A stretch of DNA of 33,795 bases from assembly GCA_029557965.1 (NCBI GenBank), contig JAKQIM010000067.1, forward strand, positions 1 to 33,795, written 5' to 3'. Positions 1-9,200 of this stretch are shown piece by piece. This stretch comes from Chloroflexota bacterium (GTDB lineage Bacteria; Chloroflexota; Anaerolineae; Anaerolineales; UBA4823). Every line of letters starts with the position of its first letter. Position 1 is the first letter of the stretch. Under the pieces are notes generated by a model. The model saw only the letters and a list, made by a program, of their open reading frames with translations. It made no database searches and had not been told where the DNA came from. The position numbers and the translations under genes are program-made.

Positions 1-1031
1 CCACCTCGCCCCAGGCATCGGGGATCGGGTCCAGCCCCAGCTCACCGTAGTTACGCTGGAAAACAAAAACTTTGCCAGCCTGAGCCACCGGCGCATCCTC
101 TACACCAGAGCCCTGCGGTGCGTTGTTCATATACCCACCGAAATCCCAGGCACCCACCACCAACGTATCGCCATCCAAGGCCACAGCAGTCCCGAATTCA
201 AGAAAGCCCGCCCGCTCTTCTACAGAAGGATAGAGAATAATGGTTTCGCTGTGCACAAGGGGATCGACGGTGATGGGGTACAGCGCGCCAGAGGCATCGA
301 CGGTGATACGGAGCTGCGGCCCAGCGGGAGAACGACCCAATAGCACCATGCTGGCGGGCAGAGTGCGCCCAGAAGCGTCGTATACAGCCAGGCCGTCATA
401 AGCCAGCGCCACAGCCCCAGAGGGACTGCGCAGGCGCAGCCCCGTATTGGATATTTGCTCGGCTTGTAAGCCGCCGCTGAGGGCAAAATCCAGGGTCAAT
501 GCAGCCGACCCCGGAAAAGGCGGGGCATATAACGTCAGCCCATGTTCCAGGCCCTGGGCGGTGTTTTCGTACCATTCGCTCAACATGGGGCTGCGGGCTG
601 CCGTCACACGGGCCTGCTCAGCGCGCAGCACCTGGCCCTGATCCGAAGCCAGCGGCAGGCCACCGTAAGCGGTCAGCTCCAGGCCAAAGGTCCAGCCGGT
701 CTCAGAGGTTGTAAGATTGAAACCGCGGGGGGTAAAAGCGGCAGAAAAACCCTGGCCCCGGTTAAAGGCCTGGTATCCTTCGCCGCCCTGCTGGGGCACA
801 GCCCGGTATTCGGCCGCCCGGATCTGGGCTTGCACACTGGCCCACTCGGTCTCGCTCAGGCCGGCAGGAGCCGCGCCCGTAGTTTGACCCGCCTGCCTGG
901 CAGGCTGGCTGGCAGCCAATACATGCAGTCCCAGGGTAGATCCTGCTGCGGCAGGTGTGGGATGGCCAAAAAGCCCCAAAACCATAGCCAAGACACAGAT
1001 CCAATTGAGCCAGGTACGCAAAGTTTTCATG
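1..1031 (-). CDS. Secreted FG-GAP repeat protein, 3' end outside the window
   Basis: The reading frame opens at ATG 1031 and runs without a stop off the left edge, giving 343 visible residues, so the C-terminus is missing. A clear Shine-Dalgarno GGAGG lies 7 nt before the ATG. Residues 1-28 form a signal peptide (MKTLRTWLNW start, a hydrophobic core, then a PTPAAAG cleavage region), so the protein is exported. The central part is a beta-rich region of unknown family with a TVDPL segment. Near the visible end, 'FGTAVALDGDTLVVGAW' matches the FG-GAP type repeat that builds beta-propellers in bacterial exoproteins. More repeats probably follow outside the window. The cyclase gene lies 116 bp upstream on the same strand. 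The binding partner and precise role cannot be told. Confidence 0.8.
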
Positions 1032-1147
1032 ACATTTCCTCCATGTGAATAAACTACCCCATATATTAGTCGTTCCCGCCAGCCTAAAAAGGTTGCAGGA
1101 TTGATGTTGCCATGTTTCTTTCCCCCCACTGCTCTCAGAAACGGCCT

Positions 1148-4100
1148 TTATTCAGTCTCGTCTGGAGGTAGTGGGGGAGGCCCCGAGAAGTAAATGTTTT
1201 CGATTGTCACGTGCTCGATGTTGATCACGATGACAGTCCCAGCGGGTGCTGCACCTTGGGCCAATTCAGATAACATGCGCGCCAGGCTGCTCTGATCCAG
1301 GTTCTTGATGCGAACAGAGGCCGGGGCCGCTTTGGCGGACGCGGCTTGCGCGGCGGACGCGGCTTGCGCGGCGGACGCGACTTGCGCGGCGGACGCAGCT
1401 TGCGCGGCCTTAGCGGCAGGTTCTGGTTCAGCCATCTCAGGCTGGGCTTCTGCGGCGGGTTCCGGGATTTCTGCTTGCTTGCTGGCAGGCTCGGCAGGCA
1501 GGGCAGCTGCTTGACAGCAGGTGGCATCCAAGAGCGCTTTGTTCTCAGGCACGCTCTCAAGGAAAAGCCGACGGGCGTCTTCATCAGGCAGGGATGCGGC
1601 TTGCAAGCGCAAGCGAGCCTGGGCATCAGCCAGGATGGCTGCGGCGCGCCCATCACCCAGCGCATCCAACAACTGCACGACCGATAAAATGACACGCTGT
1701 GGATCTTGGGCGCCGTCCAAACCCGGGTTGGCCGCCAAAACCGGCAGCAAAGCATCCAGATGGGCTTGCGCATCTTCCTTTGCGCCAACCTGCCAGGCCA
1801 GCGCAGCCAGGCCGGCCAAGTCTTCCACCATATATTGAGGCTGGCTCAATTCTTGGTGTAGGGCCTGGGCCTGCTCAAAATAGGTGCGCCCGCCCTCAAC
1901 CTGGCCCAAAACCACCGCCGTCTTTGCCAGGTTATGCAGATACCTGCCCTCTGCGCTGCGATCTCCAAGCTGGCGCGCCAGGTCCAGGCACTGCGAATAA
2001 TACTCCTGGGCGGCTGTGTAATCCGATTGGTAGAAGGCCACATGCCCCAGGCCGTTCAGCGCTTCGCACTGCTTCTGCCGGTCGCCAATCTGGCGCAGCA
2101 TCTCAAGGCTTTGGGTGAAGTGCTCTTGGGCGGCTGTCACATCGCCCTGGCTCAGGCCCACCTCACCCAGGTGGATCAGGCCGGTAGCTTCAGCCCAACG
2201 GTTGCCCACCTGGCGGAAGAGCGCCAGCCCCTGCTCCAAATAATTGCGGGCGGCAGCGTAATCGCCCTGGCGGTGGGCCACAATACCCAGGCTGCCCAGG
2301 CCAATGCCTTCGCTCTGGCGGTTGCCGATCTGGCGGGCAATCTCTAAGCCGCGGGCGTAATGGGCGCGGGCAGCAGCATAATCTCCCTGCTCAGAGAGCA
2401 CATTGCCCAGGTTGTTGAGCAGCATGCCCTCCATGGGTTTATCGCCCACCTGGCGGGCAATCTGCAGCCCCTGGGCCGAATAGGTACGGGCAGCTTCAAA
2501 ATCGCCCTGGTGTTTGGCGGCTAACCCCAGGTTATTCAGGGCTTTGCCCTCGGCGGCGCGGTCGCCCACCTGGCGTACAATCTTCAGCCCTTCGGTATAA
2601 TGCTGGCGCGCCAGGGGGTAATCAGCCTGGTAAAGGGCCACGTTCCCCAGGCCGATCAAGGCGCTGCCCTGGCTGCGCCGGACTGCGGCCTGCTGGGCCA
2701 GTTCTGACGCCTGGTTGAAGCGCTGGCGGGCGTCGTCATACTTGCCTTGCAGCAGGGCCACGTTACCGGCCATGAGCAAGATGCTGGCTTCCAGGTCGGG
2801 CTTGCCGGCGGCCCGGGCCAGCTCCAGGGCCACACCCAGGCGCTCGGCACTGGGAGGGTAATCGGCCTTGCGATACAGGGCTTCGCCCCAGGCCAGGTGG
2901 GCGGCGGATTCTTTTTCCACCAGCCCGGCCGCCTGGGCCGCGGCCGAGGCGGTGCGAGCCTGCTCGATGGCAGTAGGATAATCGGCAACCGCATTGAAAT
3001 AATTGGCACGGCGCAGGGCCACTTCTGCGCGTTCGGCCGGGCGCTGCCAGGCATCTGCCAGGGCCTGGGCGGCCTCAAGATCAGCAACCTGGGCGGCGCG
3101 GTCGCCAATCAGATTCCACATGGCCTCGCGTTCCAACAGCAAAGTGAAGCGCTGATCAGCCTCGTCTGCAGCCAACAACTGCAAAGCCCGGCTGAAGAAA
3201 TCCAAGGCCGCGGCATTCTCATACGCCTGGGCCGAACGCTGACCGGCGCGCTCCAGGTATTGGATGGCTTGCAGGCGGTCGGCATCCAGGCCCTGCTGAT
3301 ACGCGGCCTCATAGTGATAGGCAATCTCATCGTAGTGCAGTTCCAGCTCTTGGGCATACAACTGCTCGAGCGATTGAGAAGCCAGGTGATGCAGCTCGCG
3401 GCGCCGAGAGCGTAACTGCATTTCATAGGCGGCATCGCGCAGCAAAGAATGCTTGAATAGATAGCGCACCTGGTTGATGGCTTGCCAGATGGCATCATCC
3501 TCGGCACGCTGGATCTTCTCAGGCAGGTGGGTATCATTGCGTAGCATGTGCGCCAAGACCTGCACATCGAACTCGCGCCCCAACACCGCCGCGGTTTGCA
3601 CCAGATCTTTGACACCCTTCACCAGGCGGTCCAGGCGGGCCGTAAAGACCAGGCGCACATCGGTGGGCAGGGGCTCTTGAGAACGCTTGCGCACCAACTG
3701 CCAGGCGCCATCGGTCTCTTTGATCACCCCGCCCTCGCGCAAGTAGAGCAAGATCTGCTCGGCAAAGAAGGGGTTGCCTTCAGAGCGTCCGGTCAATAAC
3801 TCAGCCAGGTCATCATCCAGCGGGCCTTCGAGCAAACCCTCTGCCAGCAGGCGCATATCCTCATCCGAGATCACGCCCAGGTCCAGCCGCTCATAAGGCA
3901 TATCACCAAACAAGGGGGCCTGGCCCACCCGCGGCCGGGCCGTAGCCAGGATGGCTAAGGGGTACGCATCGATATCGCGCACCAGGCGCTGTAAGAAAGC
4001 CTGCGAATCCTCATCGATGTACTGCGCATCTTCCAGGTCCAATACCAACGGTTGGCGCAGGCTTTCTGCCAGGATAAGGGCTTTCAGGGCGGTAAAGGTC

Positions 4101-5917
4101 AGCTCATGGCGGCCCTGGGGCTCGGTCTGGGCATAGGCCGAACTATCCCAATACAATTCCAACAACGCACCGAGGAAGGAACGGCCGCGGTTCAGCTCTT
4201 GTTGGAGGGTTTCATCAGGGGTGTTGGCGATCAACTGGTCCAGCCCGCGCCCAAAGGCGCGCTTGTTGCGCGCCGCCGATTCGGTGGGGGATTGGCCGAA
4301 ATAGCTGCGCAGCCAGTAACAGAAGGGGTTGAGCGGAGAGCGCACGGTCTGGTCGGCCTGGCACAAAGCCCATTGGGCAGAGCCCTGGGCAGGTTGGGGG
4401 GCGCTACCCGGGGCATCCTCGGCAGGCGGGCCGGTCAACTGGGCCAGGAACTCAGCCACCAGGCGGCTCTTGCCCAGGCCGGCTTCACCCTCCACCGCCA
4501 TTATGCCGGCAAAGCGTTTCTCACCCGGCGACAGCATCGGCTTAACGAATTCATGCAAACGCGCCAGCTCGGCTTTGCGCCCTACCAACGCGCCGTGATA
4601 TGAGGTGGCGGCGTTCAGGGCGGTCTGTTCCAACAAAGCATATACGGGCTGTGGGTCAGGGAAGCCCTTGAACATGCGCTCGCCAATTTTCTCGATCACA
4701 AACTGGCCGCCAGCCCGGTTGGCCACGCGTTCATCCAGCCAAATGCTGCCCCAAGGGGCCGCCACCATCAGGCGGGCGGCATAGTTGACCCCCTCGCCGT
4801 AACAGGTCCATTCACCCCGCCGGGCCGAGCCTGCCAGCCCGCCGTACATCATGCGATACGTAATGCCGGCTTTGTAAGAACCGGGCGTGTGCTCGCCCAG
4901 GGATAGCACAAAGTGCAGGGTGCTCTCCAGGTCTTTCTCGGTGCCGGTGGGGGTGCCCCAAAAAAGCAGCAGGTTACAGCCCTTATCACCAAAATCCACG
5001 CGCGCCAGGTAACCACCATACTGGCGCTGGAGGGCAAAAACAGCCTGGATGAAAGGCAGCAGATCTTCGCGCCCGCGCACGCTCATCAGGTTGATGAACA
5101 CACTCACCACCTGGCGGAATTCTCCTCGCTGTTGGCCATCAGAACTTTGCGGCGCCGTGTCTGGCTCGCCAGGGGACAGGCCTCTTTCCAAGATGGAGGC
5201 GGGAACAAAGCTGGATTCACCCGGCAGGGCCTGGGGCGAGGGCAGCTCAAGCGGCGCGGGCAGGGTCGCCTGGGGGTCCAACGCCAGCAGGCGCATAAAG
5301 CCCCCCTTGCCATCGGGAGCAGCGCCATCCCCGGCAGCGATCAGGCGGGTGTGGCTGCCCAATACCTGCGCCACCCCCGGGCTGAAGGTGATATTGCCAG
5401 GCTGCGCATGGTGTTCGGCCGCGGCAGCCGTATCCACCCCTGGGCCGCTAAAATAATAAGCCGCTTTCAGGCCCTCGGCCTCCGGCTGTAAGATGCCCCA
5501 ATCTACGCGGCCATTCCCCAACCCCAATTTCACCGCAAAGGGAAAGTGCCCGTAAGCGGTCTCTTGCACCGGATGGGTGGTCATGTGAGATTGGATGGTC
5601 AAGGCCGCAGCCAGGGCGTGCAAGTATGGGGTCTCGGGCGCATCCTCCGGCTGGATGGGGAAGAGGGCCGTAAAACCATCACCGGCAAAGGTGGTGATGA
5701 AGCCGCCCTGGGCATAGATGGCATCTACCAGCGGCTCAAAGACCCGGCACATTACATCGGCCATCACCTCAGCCGCCTCGCTGCCATGTTGGGCCAGGGT
5801 GCTGGTGACAGCGCTGAAGCCAGAAATATCTACGAACAGGCTGGCAACATCCAACTGCCCAACCATTTCGCCAGCAGCATATTTTTCAAGGATAAAGTGT
5901 GGAACCAGGTTTTGCAT
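1148..5917 (-). CDS. Giant adenylyl cyclase / NTPase / TPR signalling protein (soluble-adenylyl-cyclase-like)
   Basis: About 1589 residues from ATG 5917. A longer GTG start at 5950 is possible, but AAGGGA precedes the ATG. Domains in order: class III cyclase-like domain 1 (about 25-200, FVDISGFS with D30 and FAGDGF with D80); cyclase domain 2 (about 270-430, DKGC with K312, T371, then VNYAAR with N378 and R382); AAA/NACHT-like NTPase with Walker A GEAGLGKS (477-484); many 40-residue TPRs (about 940-1340); an AASAAQ low-complexity stretch; and a short proline-rich tail. Domain 1 keeps the metal-binding Asps but lacks the Asn/Arg pair. Domain 2 has lost the metal Asps but keeps Lys/Thr/Asn/Arg. 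The two can therefore form one composite active site, as in mammalian C1/C2 enzymes. The expected role is cAMP production controlled by the NTPase/TPR part. No transmembrane segment is seen, so it is cytoplasmic. Catalysis is inferred. Confidence 0.88.
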   Translation of the reverse strand: MQNLVPHFILEKYAAGEMVGQLDVASLFVDISGFSAVTSTLAQHGSEAAEVMADVMCRVFEPLVDAIYAQGGFITTFAGDGFTALFPIQPEDAPETPYLHALAAALTIQSHMTTHPVQETAYGHFPFAVKLGLGNGRVDWGILQPEAEGLKAAYYFSGPGVDTAAAAEHHAQPGNITFSPGVAQVLGSHTRLIAAGDGAAPDGKGGFMRLLALDPQATLPAPLELPSPQALPGESSFVPASILERGLSPGEPDTAPQSSDGQQRGEFRQVVSVFINLMSVRGREDLLPFIQAVFALQRQYGGYLARVDFGDKGCNLLLFWGTPTGTEKDLESTLHFVLSLGEHTPGSYKAGITYRMMYGGLAGSARRGEWTCYGEGVNYAARLMVAAPWGSIWLDERVANRAGGQFVIEKIGERMFKGFPDPQPVYALLEQTALNAATSYHGALVGRKAELARLHEFVKPMLSPGEKRFAGIMAVEGEAGLGKSRLVAEFLAQLTGPPAEDAPGSAPQPAQGSAQWALCQADQTVRSPLNPFCYWLRSYFGQSPTESAARNKRAFGRGLDQLIANTPDETLQQELNRGRSFLGALLELYWDSSAYAQTEPQGRHELTFTALKALILAESLRQPLVLDLEDAQYIDEDSQAFLQRLVRDIDAYPLAILATARPRVGQAPLFGDMPYERLDLGVISDEDMRLLAEGLLEGPLDDDLAELLTGRSEGNPFFAEQILLYLREGGVIKETDGAWQLVRKRSQEPLPTDVRLVFTARLDRLVKGVKDLVQTAAVLGREFDVQVLAHMLRNDTHLPEKIQRAEDDAIWQAINQVRYLFKHSLLRDAAYEMQLRSRRRELHHLASQSLEQLYAQELELHYDEIAYHYEAAYQQGLDADRLQAIQYLERAGQRSAQAYENAAALDFFSRALQLLAADEADQRFTLLLEREAMWNLIGDRAAQVADLEAAQALADAWQRPAERAEVALRRANYFNAVADYPTAIEQARTASAAAQAAGLVEKESAAHLAWGEALYRKADYPPSAERLGVALELARAAGKPDLEASILLMAGNVALLQGKYDDARQRFNQASELAQQAAVRRSQGSALIGLGNVALYQADYPLARQHYTEGLKIVRQVGDRAAEGKALNNLGLAAKHQGDFEAARTYSAQGLQIARQVGDKPMEGMLLNNLGNVLSEQGDYAAARAHYARGLEIARQIGNRQSEGIGLGSLGIVAHRQGDYAAARNYLEQGLALFRQVGNRWAEATGLIHLGEVGLSQGDVTAAQEHFTQSLEMLRQIGDRQKQCEALNGLGHVAFYQSDYTAAQEYYSQCLDLARQLGDRSAEGRYLHNLAKTAVVLGQVEGGRTYFEQAQALHQELSQPQYMVEDLAGLAALAWQVGAKEDAQAHLDALLPVLAANPGLDGAQDPQRVILSVVQLLDALGDGRAAAILADAQARLRLQAASLPDEDARRLFLESVPENKALLDATCCQAAALPAEPASKQAEIPEPAAEAQPEMAEPEPAAKAAQAASAAQVASAAQAASAAQAASAKAAPASVRIKNLDQSSLARMLSELAQGAAPAGTVIVINIEHVTIENIYFSGPPPLPPDETE
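1335..1406 (-). repeat. Four tandem 18-bp units coding for Ala/Gln/Ser hexapeptides
   Basis: Units begin at 1335, 1353, 1371 and 1389. The first two are identical and the last two differ by one base or a few. Each encodes a six-residue AASAAQ-type motif in the cyclase-TPR protein, between the TPR domain and the last 45 residues. It looks like a flexible or helical spacer that could vary in copy number by slippage. Confidence 0.8.
1960..3040 (-). repeat. Coding repeat with 120-bp period (TPR array)
   Basis: Similar 24-bp landmarks around 'taatc(g/a)ccctgg' recur near 2020, 2140, 2260, 2380, 2500, 2620, 2740, 2860 and 2980, exactly 120 bp apart. They encode 40-residue tetratricopeptide repeats of the 'LNNLG...QGDYAAAR...GLEIARQ.GDR' type. 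This is protein-coding periodicity, not a mobile or CRISPR repeat. Confidence 0.85.
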
Positions 5918-5991
5918 GTGCGATGATCCCTTACTTGGGCCTGCAAACACGCCCTGCTCATGATCGTGACAAAAACACTTACACCACCTTA

Positions 5992-5997
5992 ATTATA
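5992..5997 (-). promoter_or_regulatory. Candidate -10 box (TATAAT) for the cyclase gene
   Basis: A perfect TATAAT on the minus strand lies about 75 nt upstream of the chosen cyclase start. No good -35 hexamer is visible at the usual distance, so this is a suggestion only. Confidence 0.35.
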
Positions 5998-6058
5998 CGC
6001 CATTGAGAGAAAGCCGCCCTCCATCAACCTAACAAAATCGAAGGGTAAAAAGCATGAA

Positions 6059-6178
6059 GGGGTTGTCTGAAAAGTGGGGCTCGGGGAGTGGCAACCCCCA
6101 GGTATGGGGGTTGCCACTCCCCGAAAACCCTCTATATGGTGATGAGGCTGTTCCAAAAGGTACTTTTGGGACAGCCTC
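6059..6178. repeat. MITE-like hairpin element in the 5951-6203 intergenic gap
   Basis: A roughly 120-bp block bounded by imperfect 17-bp inverted termini: 6059-6075 (ggggttgtctgaaaagt) against the complement of 6162-6178 (gaggctgtcccaaaagt), 13 of 17 bases alike. A third copy of the same motif at 6144-6160 pairs with the right end to give a 16-bp stem with a 3-nt loop. Between them is a separate perfect 18-bp stem. The end motif resembles ends seen in some IS families (IS1182-like, from memory). No target duplication was recognised. It could alternatively be a pair of transcription-end hairpins behind the ELW-repeat gene. The rest of the gap holds the cyclase promoter region and no convincing gene. 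Confidence 0.45.
6082..6123. repeat. Perfect 18-bp inverted repeat
   Basis: The arm at 6082-6099 (cggggagtggcaaccccc) pairs perfectly with 6106-6123 around a 6-nt loop. No U-tract follows on either strand, so it is not a standard intrinsic terminator. It is downstream of the ELW-repeat gene and upstream of the cyclase gene. Confidence 0.75.
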
Positions 6179-6203
6179 TCCACGAATTTCCAGTACGTGC
6201 CTG

Positions 6204-9200
6204 TTACCGCTGGGTAATGGGTAAGAAGACCTGGTAACCGGGGTGGGTCTCGATAACGGTGACGGTAAACGAGACGGTCACGCTGCCACCATCATCGTCG
6301 GTAACGGTCACCTCCACCGTATAGCTGCCGGCAGCAGAATAGGTGTGCGCCCCGCTGACCGTATGAGCAGCCTGGTTTATCACGGCAGCCGCGCTGGGGC
6401 TGCCATCCCCCCAACCCACCGTGGCGGTGTGGGTGTCGTCCGCCCCCAGGTCGCTGAAGGTCGCCAGCACCAGGGCCAGTTCCACGCCCGCATCCACCGT
6501 TTGCGGCCCGGCAGGCACAGCTTGCGGAGCGGCGTTGCTCACCGTTGCCTGGAATTCCACTTCGCCTGCACCGCCGTCGCTGTCGGTGACGATCACCGTG
6601 ACAGTGAAGACGCCATTGTCAGCATATGTATGCGATCCGGTGACTTGCCCCGCCCCCTGGTCCACAGCCGCTGCTTGGCTGGGGCTGTCGTCGCCCCAAT
6701 CCACCACGGCGGTGTGCGTGTCCTCCACGCCCGGGTCGCTGAAGGTAGCCAGGGTGCCGGAATAGACTGTGCCTTCAACGGCGCTCTGCTGGGTAGCCGT
6801 TAGCGTGGGCGCAATGTTGACCTCAAAAGCCACGTCCAGGCTGTTATCGGCCGGGTGGTTATCACTCACAGACATGGCGATCTGCGAAGTGATGGTCAGC
6901 ACGCCTTCAGTATCCAGGTTGGCATCCAGGGTGCTCGTGATCACCACCGCGCCTGCCATACCCGAGGCAAGGTCCTGCACCTGCCACACGTAAGCCGGAG
7001 TGTAGCCGGTATCAGTAATTGCCAGGTTGCTAGCAATTACCCTGTTGGTTAGCTCACTGGGCAGGGTGCTGGTCAGCACCACACCGGCCGCTTCCAACAA
7101 GCCGTCATTCTCGACCTCCAAAACAAAGATCACCTCCTCTCCCGGCTGGTATACCGGGAGCTGCACGCTCCCATCCAACCCCAGGTCGGGCGAGATGGAA
7201 ACAGCCCACAATTCACGGTTTGCGCCAGCAGCATAGTCCCCGGCAGAGAAGAGCACCTGCCCACCGATCCGCACAAAATCCTCTGGCGAGGAGGAAAGCG
7301 TGCCAGGGGCAATATCACCCAGGCGCACGGGCTGTCCAAAAGCAGGGTCAAAGAACCAGGCCTCCACGCCGTACTGGATGCTGTAAGCCGCAAAAAAGAT
7401 GCGGTTGGCCAACGCCGCCAGGTGACGCGGGGAAGCGCTGCCTACCCCTGGCACAATATTGCTCACCGGCAGGGTGCCACCAGGCGTACCGTTGCTGCGC
7501 CAAAGCTCTAACCCGGTGCCGCCGTCATCAGCAGAGAAGTACAGGCTGTTGCCCAGGGCCGTCATCTCCTGAACATTGGCGCTGGGCACGCCCGGGTAGA
7601 TATCCTTTACCAGGTGTGTGTTTGCGGTGGTGCCGTCGGTAACATACAATTCATAGCCAGATTCATCGGTGTAAGCGGTGAAGAAACAGTTCGTGCCTGC
7701 TTCCACAAAACCCGATACATCCGAATCCTCTTCGCCGACGTTGATATCCATCAGCAGACTGGCTGCACTTCCATCCGTGACCCATGGCTCAAAACCACTT
7801 ACGCCATCATCCGCGCTAAAGAGCAAATTGCTGCCGCAGCGCGTTATATAAGAAGGGTAAGAATCGCCAGTCGGGTTAATATCGGCAAAGCGGGTGGTAT
7901 TGGCAGCCGTGCCATCAGTACGCCACAGCTCGCAATCATAACTTGAATCGCAAGCTCTAAAATACACATTCGGTCCTAACGCAGTCAAGTACTGAGGGGA
8001 TGCATTGCCCGAACCAGGATTGACATCTGTGATCAATTGGGTGCCGGTGATCGTGCCATCGCTGCCCCACAATTCCTTGCCATGTGTGCCATCGCTGGCA
8101 GCAAAGAGCAGTTGGCCGCCCAGGGGCACCAGGTACTCTGGTGTGGCGGAACTTCCTCCCACATAGATTTCCAGCATGTTTGTGCCGGCTTCAGTGCCAT
8201 CGCTAACCCACAGTTCCCGCCCATGGGTCAAGTCATGGGATGTAAAAAAGAAGATATCTCCCAGTTCAGTGAAATTATCCGGGACCACATTCGTCGAGCT
8301 CGTGTTAATATCTTTCACTTTCCAGGTGCCGGCGGGCGTGCCATCGCTGCGCCACAGATCACGACCAGTCAGGCCATCATCCGCGTTAAAGTATGCCACA
8401 CCTTTGATCGCCATCGGGTTATCAGGATCAGAACTTAAAACCGGATCTGAGAGTTCAAACAGGCTGAAGGTGCCGTCAGGCGTTCCATCACTGAGCCATA
8501 TTTCGGCATCGCTGGTGCTCTCAACCAGAGCGAAGAAAATCAACTGCTCACCCAATGCATTCAGTCCCGATGGCTGGGCGCTTTCCATCCCAGCATAGAT
8601 ATCCTCCACTAAGAGTGTACCCGCTTCGGTGCCATCGCTGACCCACAATTCCCGGCCGTTCGAGGAGTCATCGGCCGAGAAAAAGAACAGGCCGGCAGCC
8701 TGGGTAAAGTATTCAGGGCACGAAGATTCCGACCCATCGCCGGTCTGGTTGATATCCTTGAACAAGGTGGTGCCGGCCTCCGTGCCATCTGAACGCCAAA
8801 GCTCCTCACCATTCACCCCATCATCTGCGGCGAAATACAGCCAGCCTTCGTACACCAGCATGCGTTGGCCTCGCATCGAATCAGAGGCGGTATTATCGAT
8901 ATCCTTGACCATGTAAGTACCTTCGGGCGTGCCATCCGATGCCCACAACTCGCGGCCGTGCACGCCATCGTCGGCAGAGAAAAAGAGTCGCCCATCATAA
9001 ACCGCCATGAGCGAGCTATCGATAGAAAGATTTCCACCAGGCACCACATCCTCAACCATGTGCGTGCCTTCTGGCGTGCCATCGCTGGTCCACAACTCGT
9101 CGCCATGCACGCCATCATCTGCCACGAAAAAGAGCATGCCATCCACATCGATCAACCCTCTCAGATCAGACCCATCCGTGCCCGTATAAATGTCACGCAG

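Noticed and set aside
542-1048. Open frame of 168 codons on the plus strand
   Set aside because: It is antisense to the FG-GAP exoprotein, whose signal peptide, Shine-Dalgarno and repeat motif are clear.
1960-3040. CRISPR array or satellite suggested by exact 120-bp spacing
   Set aside because: The repeats are in frame and encode TPR helices; spacers are not unique and the period equals 40 codons.
5989-6183. Small 64-codon frame in the gap before the cyclase gene
   Set aside because: It runs through hairpins and inverted repeats, lacks a good ribosome-binding site and has no recognisable motif.
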